This document shows, piece by piece, positions 59,572-64,000 of a stretch of DNA of 64,000 nucleotides; position 1 is the first letter of the stretch; the number at the start of each line of letters is the position of its first letter. The position numbers and the translations under genes are program-made. The notes under the pieces were generated by a model that searched no databases, was not told where the DNA came from, and saw only the letters and a list, made by a program, of their open reading frames with translations. The stretch is from Pyrobaculum ferrireducens (GTDB lineage: Archaea; Thermoproteota; Thermoprotei; Thermoproteales; Thermoproteaceae): contig NC_016645.1 of NCBI RefSeq assembly GCF_000234805.1, forward strand, positions 310,001 to 374,000, written 5' to 3'.

Positions 59572-60620
59572 GCAGGGTGGGGATAGTAAGCTGGGGCGCC
59601 TATATACCAAAGTACCGGATTAGGACCGAGGAGGTGGCGAGGATCTGGGGCGACGACCCGCTCCGCATAGTAGACGTCTACCTAGTCGACGAGAAGAGCG
59701 TAGAGGGAATTGACGAAGACGCCGTGACGATAGCCGTCGAGGCGGCCAGGAGGGCCATAAAGAGGGCGGGGATAGATCCTAGGCGGATAGGCGTTGTGTA
59801 CGCCGGCACCGAGTCCAAGCCCTATGCTGTTAAGCCCATATCGTCGATACTAGTAGACGCCTTGGGCCTCAGCAACAACGTCTTCGCCGTGGATATGGAG
59901 TTTGCGTGCAAGGCGGGTAGCGAGGGGCTCGTAGCCGCCATGGGGCTGGTGGAGTCGGGACGCGTGGAGTACGGCATGACGGTAGGCACCGACACGTCCC
60001 AAGGCGAGCCGGGGGAGCACTTGGAGTACTCGGCGAGTAGCGGCGGCGCGGCTCTAGTAGTCGGTCGGGACGGCGTCGTCGCCGAGCTGGAGGCCGTGTA
60101 CTCGTACGTGTCCGACACGCCAGACTTCTGGAGGAGGGAGGGCTCCCCCTACCCAATGCACGGCGAAGGCTTCACCGGGGAACCCGCCTACTTCAGACAC
60201 ATAATAGGCGCGGCCAAGGGCTTAATGGAGAGACACGGCTACAAGCCCTCGGACTTCACCTACGTCGTGTTCCACCAGCCAAACGGCAGATTCCCAGTCC
60301 GCGCCGCGTCTATGCTGAACATACCAATGGATAAGGTGAAGCCCGGCATCGTCGTGACGCACATCGGAAATACCTACAACGCCTCGGCGCTGATGGGTTT
60401 CGCCAAGGTGCTAGACTCGGCAAAGCCGGGAGACAAAATACTACTAGTGCCCTTCGGCAGCGGCGCCGGGTCAAACGCCTTCGTATTCACAACCACAGAC
60501 TTAATAACAGAAAGGCAGAAAGCGGGCGTGCCGACGGTCGAGGAGATGCTACGCGACAAGATATACGTAGACTACGCCCAATACTTAAAAATGAGGAAAA
60601 TGATAAAGCTGTTCGACTAA
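59568..60620 (+). CDS. hmgB: Hydroxymethylglutaryl-CoA synthase
   Basis: 350 aa. Catalytic Cys 114 in [11 protein letters not shown], Glu of AGTESKP near 82 and His in [10 protein letters not shown] near 237 form the expected triad; [10 protein letters not shown] and [11 protein letters not shown] are family signatures. Condenses acetoacetyl-CoA with acetyl-CoA to HMG-CoA for the mevalonate pathway. Coupled to DUF35 by an ATGA overlap and divergent from HMG-CoA reductase. Confidence 0.96.
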   Translation: MSRVGIVSWGAYIPKYRIRTEEVARIWGDDPLRIVDVYLVDEKSVEGIDEDAVTIAVEAARRAIKRAGIDPRRIGVVYAGTESKPYAVKPISSILVDALGLSNNVFAVDMEFACKAGSEGLVAAMGLVESGRVEYGMTVGTDTSQGEPGEHLEYSASSGGAALVVGRDGVVAELEAVYSYVSDTPDFWRREGSPYPMHGEGFTGEPAYFRHIIGAAKGLMERHGYKPSDFTYVVFHQPNGRFPVRAASMLNIPMDKVKPGIVVTHIGNTYNASALMGFAKVLDSAKPGDKILLVPFGSGAGSNAFVFTTTDLITERQKAGVPTVEEMLRDKIYVDYAQYLKMRKMIKLFD

Positions 60621-60702
60621 ACCAGACACGAAAAACTCCAACATTACCCAGGTATTATCTTGATTAAACAACGGCAAAAAAAGCACACGTCCCGAGATAT
60701 AC

Positions 60703-60927
60703 ATGCCTAGAAGACAGACAGACAAGGTCTTCGAGAGAAAGGAGCAGGTAATAGAATACCTCAAGACCTACGGCGAGCTTACAACCAGCAGACTAATACA
60801 ACTCACAGGCCTCAGCCACTCCCAGATATTCTACATACTCAAACTCCTAGAAAAAGAAAGCATAGTCAAGGAGGTCAAAAGAGGCAAAATAGCCTACTGG
60901 AGGCTTGTAGAGACCAAGGAGGCGTAG
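60703..60927 (+). CDS. Small winged-helix DNA-binding protein
   Basis: 74 aa: ERKEQVIEYLKTYGELTTSR, then LIQLTGLSHSQIFYILKLLE and KESIVKEVKRGKIAYWRL, a compact winged helix with a classical recognition helix and wing. Probably a local repressor or activator; targets unknown. Sits between HMG-CoA synthase and a hypothetical gene; its own promoter is weak. Confidence 0.82.
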   Translation: MPRRQTDKVFERKEQVIEYLKTYGELTTSRLIQLTGLSHSQIFYILKLLEKESIVKEVKRGKIAYWRLVETKEA

Positions 60928-60957
60928 CTTTTTAACCCCCAAGCCCCGGTATAGACA

Positions 60958-61563
60958 GTGCTCTCGGAGCTGTACAAAACAGGCAAGGTGAGGCGAGAGG
61001 CGTTGGGAGTCCTCGCCAAAACAATAATATGTATAAAAACTGGTTGCCTCGCCTCAGGACCCGAGGTAACCTTCGCCGGCTCCACGATACAGCTCGCCGA
61101 GACGATAACCCTCACCCCCCAGACCCGGCCACCCCAGAAAGAAACAAAACAAGCCAAGCAAACCACCACACAACGCAGACAGCCCCAACCCGCGCCGAGG
61201 CAGGCCCCCAAGCAGGAGGCCCCCCGCCAGCCAGCAGAAAAGCCCCTACAGACCCCCCCGAGCCAAGAGCCGCCAAGAGAGACAACCAGCTGGGACACCC
61301 TCGCAACTCTACTAGCCAACGAGGCAAAGATAGACAAGTCAAAGGCAGAGTCTGTACTAGACGCCGTAGCGAACTACCTAGCCGTCTACCCCAGCGTAGG
61401 CGTAATTAGGCTAATAGAAGACGTAGCCCGCATCGCCAAAGCCGACCAGAGGGCGGTGAGAGCCACAATAGAAATCCTAAGATCAGCCGACGTAATTGAG
61501 CTAAAGGAGGAGGGCGTCGTAAACCTCAAAAAACCCCTAAAAAGAGGCGAAATACCACTCTAG
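60958..61563 (+). CDS. Hypothetical protein with Pro/Gln-rich linker
   Basis: 201 aa, GTG start. A short N-terminal segment with two Cys (ICIKTGC), a disordered Pro/Gln/Lys-rich linker (about residues 60-110) and a C-terminal helical domain (LDAVANYLAVYPSVGVIRLI, VRATIEILRSADVIELKEEG) that resembles a winged-helix. Probably a nucleic-acid-associated protein, but no family recognised. TATA (GCTTTTTAACC, about 60927-60937) is about 25 nt upstream. Stop overlaps the eS25 stop by 4 nt. Confidence 0.68.
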   Translation: MLSELYKTGKVRREALGVLAKTIICIKTGCLASGPEVTFAGSTIQLAETITLTPQTRPPQKETKQAKQTTTQRRQPQPAPRQAPKQEAPRQPAEKPLQTPPSQEPPRETTSWDTLATLLANEAKIDKSKAESVLDAVANYLAVYPSVGVIRLIEDVARIAKADQRAVRATIEILRSADVIELKEEGVVNLKKPLKRGEIPL

Positions 61564-61892
61564 CTACCCCTCGCCGGTATATAAATCTCAGTCCTGTGAC
61601 CCTTAGCCACCAGAACTAGATCCCCCCTCTCACGAAGACTTCTCAACACTTTAAACGCCACCGACATTTTGATACCGTACTTAGAGGCAATATCGTACGG
61701 CGTAATAACTCTCATATTCTGCACCTCCTTTGCAATAGTTTGAAACACCTTTTCATCAAGCGCTTGAATAGTCCTCTTAGCAGGGGCCTCCTCCTTCTTC
61801 ACCTCCTTCTTACCCTTCTGGGCAGGCTGAGCCTTCTCCTTCTCAGCCTTCTTCGCAAGCTGAGACAGCGTAGGCCTCTTCTTACCACCCAT
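61560..61892 (-). CDS. rps25e: 30S ribosomal protein S25e (eS25)
   Basis: 110 aa from ATG 61892 (MGGKKRPTLSQLAKKAEKEK). A Lys-rich, probably disordered N-terminus is followed by a winged-helix domain (VITPYDIASKYGIKMSVAFK, VLRSLRERGDLVLVAKGHRT). This is the archaeal eS25. TATA (GTTTTTAATAT on minus, about 61911-61921) is 25 nt upstream, which excludes the ATG at 61901. Confidence 0.92.
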   Translation of the reverse strand: MGGKKRPTLSQLAKKAEKEKAQPAQKGKKEVKKEEAPAKRTIQALDEKVFQTIAKEVQNMRVITPYDIASKYGIKMSVAFKVLRSLRERGDLVLVAKGHRTEIYIPARGS

Positions 61893-61975
61893 ACCCACCA
61901 ACGACGCAACTATATTAAAAACTTTACCCCCACCACAGATCTACGATCCGGCGTCTGCGAATAAGCACAGAAAAC

Positions 61976-62060
61976 TTAAAACGCAGACCCCCTAGGCTCA
62001 GCCGAGGAGAGCCGTTTCAGAAACGCCTCTAGAGGCCGCGGCGCCGAGGTCTTGAGTAGA
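61976..62060 (-). pseudogene. Remnant of the PaREP2-module small gene
   Basis: The minus strand reads LLKTSAPRPLEAFLKRLSSA then EPRGSAF-stop, the N-terminal part of the 114-aa protein at 16881-17225 (KASAPRPLEAFVERLSAIAP). It ends prematurely and is not preceded by a start in frame. It lies divergently next to PaREP2b copy 2 exactly as the intact gene lies next to copy 1. Confidence 0.8.
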
Positions 62061-62070
62061 TCCCCGGAAG

Positions 62071-63820
62071 GTGGCTGAAGAGGTGGTGCAAGAGCTGAGG
62101 AAAGCCTACGAGAAGGCGGCGAGAAAAGCTGGCATAACCCTCGACCGCTACACACAGCCGGGGGAGCACTGGGCCGGGGTGGTGCGGGAAATGGCCTTCG
62201 AAAACGCCTCTCTGACCCGCTACTTCCTCTCGTGGCTGTCTATGTACCTCTGGGCTGTGGAGGGCGACGAGAAGGCGGTGGCTGACTCCCTCACCGCCAA
62301 TAAGGCGGTAGCGGAGTTCCTCACCGCCGCGGTGATGGGAGACGGAAGCATACAGACTAGAGAGGTGACGCTGGCGGTAGGCAGATTCTCCGCGGATGAG
62401 GAAAAGACTGGGCCCGTAACCCACGTCCACAAGGCGGCGCTGGCGCTGGCCGTTCTGAAGGCGGCTGGGCACGAGCCGGAGAGGGTGTACGCCAAGGCCG
62501 ACGGGGGAGAGCCGGTGGTTTGAGCTGGCGTGGGGCGTCGACGCGGCCAGGGGCTTTCTGTCCAGCGCCTCTCTCTGGCTGTACGCGCCGGAGCTGGCCG
62601 GCGGAAGCGACGAGATAAGGATTAAGTACTCCAGGGCCCTGGAGGCCGTGGGCGTGGAGGCGAGGATAGAGGGCCTCACCGCCAAGGGCAAGAGGCCCAG
62701 GGCTAGGCTTGTGGTGAGGCTCGGCGGAGACGTGGCCGAGTACGCAATACGCCTGCGTGAAGGCAACGCTGTAGTGCTTGAATTCAACACAACTCGCCGT
62801 GAGGAGGCTGAGCGGAGGGCCGCCTTGCTAAGGGCTGTGGGGGTGAGGGCGGAGGTAGGTAGATATTACCACAAATCCCTCGGCCGCGACCAGTGGCACA
62901 TAGACGTCTCGACCAACGCCCTAGCCGCCGAGTCGGTACACGAGGCTGTTAGGAAGGCCGTCGCTGAGTTCCTTCAGCGGTGCAGAGAGGCCGGCGCCAT
63001 TGGAGAGGGGGCCTACAGACGCCTCGCCGCGAAGTTTGAGAGGGGCATGCCGGAGTGGGGAGAGGTAAAGTTCTCCGTAAAGCTGACAGAAGACGGCGCC
63101 GTGGTAGTACAATATAGACCCAACGACCCCCAGTCCTTTAACAAAGCGGTGGAGTTTCTGCTGGGGCTTGGCATGAGGGACACGTGCGAAGGGGAGTGGT
63201 GCATAGTACACTTCACCGCTAGGGAGCCGGAGGGCGGCAGGCCGGGCTACGTATACATCACCGCCGACGGCCTTAGGTACGTCGGCTGGCTCGCCCTACA
63301 CGGCGACGAGAGAGCCCAGCGGCTGAAGGAAATGTTGCTAAAGGAAGCGGAGGCAAGGGGGAGGGAGGTGCGCCGGCGGCTGGAGGAGTACTTCCGCGAA
63401 GGCGAGCAGTGGGGCACCGTAAAGCCGCCCATTGAGAAAGAGGTCGAGGTAGAGGGCAGGAGGGTGAAGGTACGCATCGAGGAGGTGGAAGCCGGCGTAA
63501 AGCAAGGCAAGACAAGGGAACACCTAGTCGTAAGAGTGAAGGCAAAGGTGTTCGACGGGAACAGCGAAGCGGCAGTGGAGAAAGATGCAAAGTTCTACAA
63601 AGCCAGTCGCAACATGATTAAGGGCTACGTCAACATACACGCCGGCGCCGAGGGAGGACGCGAGGCAGACTACATACGCACCGCCGCCGTGCTGAAAACC
63701 CTCGGCGTAGAGAGCTGGAGCAGACAGAAAGGACGGATACGCCTCACCGGAGGCGCCCTAGACACCCTCATGCGCCTAGAACCCGTGTGCACCACCCTAG
63801 GCCAATGCAGAAAAACTTAA
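62071..63820 (+). pseudogene. PaREP2b-family gene, copy 2, frameshifted in a G run
   Basis: GTG 62071 opens a frame (MAEEVVQELRKAYEKAARKA) that stops at 62523. The protein continues in another frame (FELAWGVDAARGFLSSASLW) to 63820. Removing one G from the run GGGGG at 62503-62507 restores a single frame of about 582 aa. The N-terminal half has LTAAVMGDGSIQTREVTLAVG, the counterpart of LGDGTVTAKEVRLYVG in copy 1. The C-terminal half is close to copy 1 at DNA level. Frameshifts are typical of this family, so true decay is likely, though a sequencing error is possible. It ends 23 nt before a tRNA gene. Confidence 0.82.
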
Positions 63821-63843
63821 AAACACACAAAAAATTGTAAAGG

Positions 63844-63974
63844 GGGCCCGTAGCTCAGTCAGGATAGAGCGGCGGTGGACCCGGCCTAGGTCCGCCGAGC
63901 CTCCTAAGCCGTAGGTCCCGTCAAGCCCCCGCGTGGGGGCTTGGGATAGGGTTCGAATCCCGGCGGGCCCGCCA
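63844..63974 (+). tRNA. tRNA-Arg (CCT) with two non-canonical introns
   Basis: Acceptor GGGCCCG pairs with CGGGCCC (63964-63970); D-arm GCTC...GAGC; T-loop TTCGAAT (63952-63958); CCA is encoded (63972-63974). The anticodon loop CTCCTAA gives anticodon CCT at 63903-63905. To form the stems, about 24 nt (63876-63899) must be removed at position 30/31 of the anticodon stem and about 29 nt (63921-63949) from the T-stem near position 51/52. The latter is a hairpin with a CCCCC/GGGGG stem. The spliced molecule is 75 nt plus CCA. Multiple introns at odd positions are known for Pyrobaculum/Thermoproteus tRNAs. Confidence 0.9.
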
Positions 63975-64000
63975 GAGGAATTTTATAAGTGTTGGAGCAG

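Noticed and set aside
62029-62790. 253-codon antisense frame across PaREP2b copy 2
   Set aside because: Ser/Leu/Pro-rich shadow of the conserved sense frames; overlaps the frameshift without conservation.
1-64000. CRISPR arrays
   Set aside because: No regularly spaced 24-37-bp repeats were seen on either strand.
1-64000. Complete insertion sequences or transposase genes
   Set aside because: No transposase-like protein was found; the only repeats are the local duplications and PaREP2b modules.

Overview
The window reads as chromosomal DNA of a hyperthermophilic crenarchaeon of the order Thermoproteales, most likely a Pyrobaculum or close Thermoproteus relative. The evidence is archaeal information-processing genes (TBP, a mini-TFB, Rpo8, DnaG, two family-B DNA polymerases, SmAP3, Hjc, HerA/NurA, eS25, eS26, uS14), an archaeal mevalonate cluster, two copies of a PaREP2b-type gene (a family known from Pyrobaculum), and a tRNA-Arg(CCT) interrupted by two short introns at unusual positions. 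Most genes appear leaderless: a TATA box is centred about 22-27 nt upstream of the start codon. I used this spacing to choose between alternative starts, so many starts below differ from the longest open frame.

Layout. 1-4.6 kb: a branched-chain amino-acid-type (Liv) ABC importer, with the two ATPases and binding protein leftward and the two permeases rightward. 4.8-8.4 kb: a peroxiredoxin / unknown / SDR segment that was duplicated in tandem and then decayed reciprocally, with an AT-richer membrane-anchored ORF at the junction. 8.4-14.4 kb: DUF429 protein, FAD oxidoreductase, a polar amino-acid binding protein, uS14, an ABC exporter, two winged-helix regulators and small membrane or micro-proteins. 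14.4-18.9 kb: PolB3-type DNA polymerase flanked by copies of a micro-ORF, then the first PaREP2b module. 19-28.6 kb: DnaG, methionine aminopeptidase, thermosome, a mini-TFB / secretion-ATPase / membrane-protein operon, Rpo8, SmAP3 and an Lhr helicase. 28.6-38.8 kb: two-subunit class I fumarase, small cofactor-type proteins (flavin-reductase-like, MoaD-like, PTPS-like), a 4Fe-4S HhH-GPD glycosylase, DUF711, ASCH and radical SAM proteins, NurA-HerA, riboflavin kinase and a class II aldolase.

38.9-46.1 kb: a tandem duplication of a large secreted-protein gene, a polytopic membrane-protein gene and the 3' end of a geranylgeranyl reductase gene. It carries a 158-bp perfectly identical tract inside otherwise diverged paralogues. 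46-56 kb: housekeeping genes (metallo-beta-lactamase protein, Hjc, TBP, TrmI, ProRS, eS26, TrmY-like, CDP-alcohol phosphotransferase, PolB1). 56-61.9 kb: roadblock-like protein, HMG-CoA reductase divergent from thiolase-DUF35-HMG-CoA synthase (isoprenoid lipid precursor supply, matching the geranylgeranyl reductase at 45 kb), small regulators and eS25. 62-64 kb: a second, frameshifted PaREP2b module directly upstream of the intron-bearing tRNA gene.

The observations most worth following are: the mini-TFB coupled to a pilus/secretion ATPase; the duplicated surface-protein locus with its conversion tract; the two PaREP2b modules with LAGLIDADG-like features; a thiolase that has lost its catalytic Cys and His inside an otherwise normal mevalonate operon; and a recurring crossed-TATA divergent promoter layout seen at six loci.
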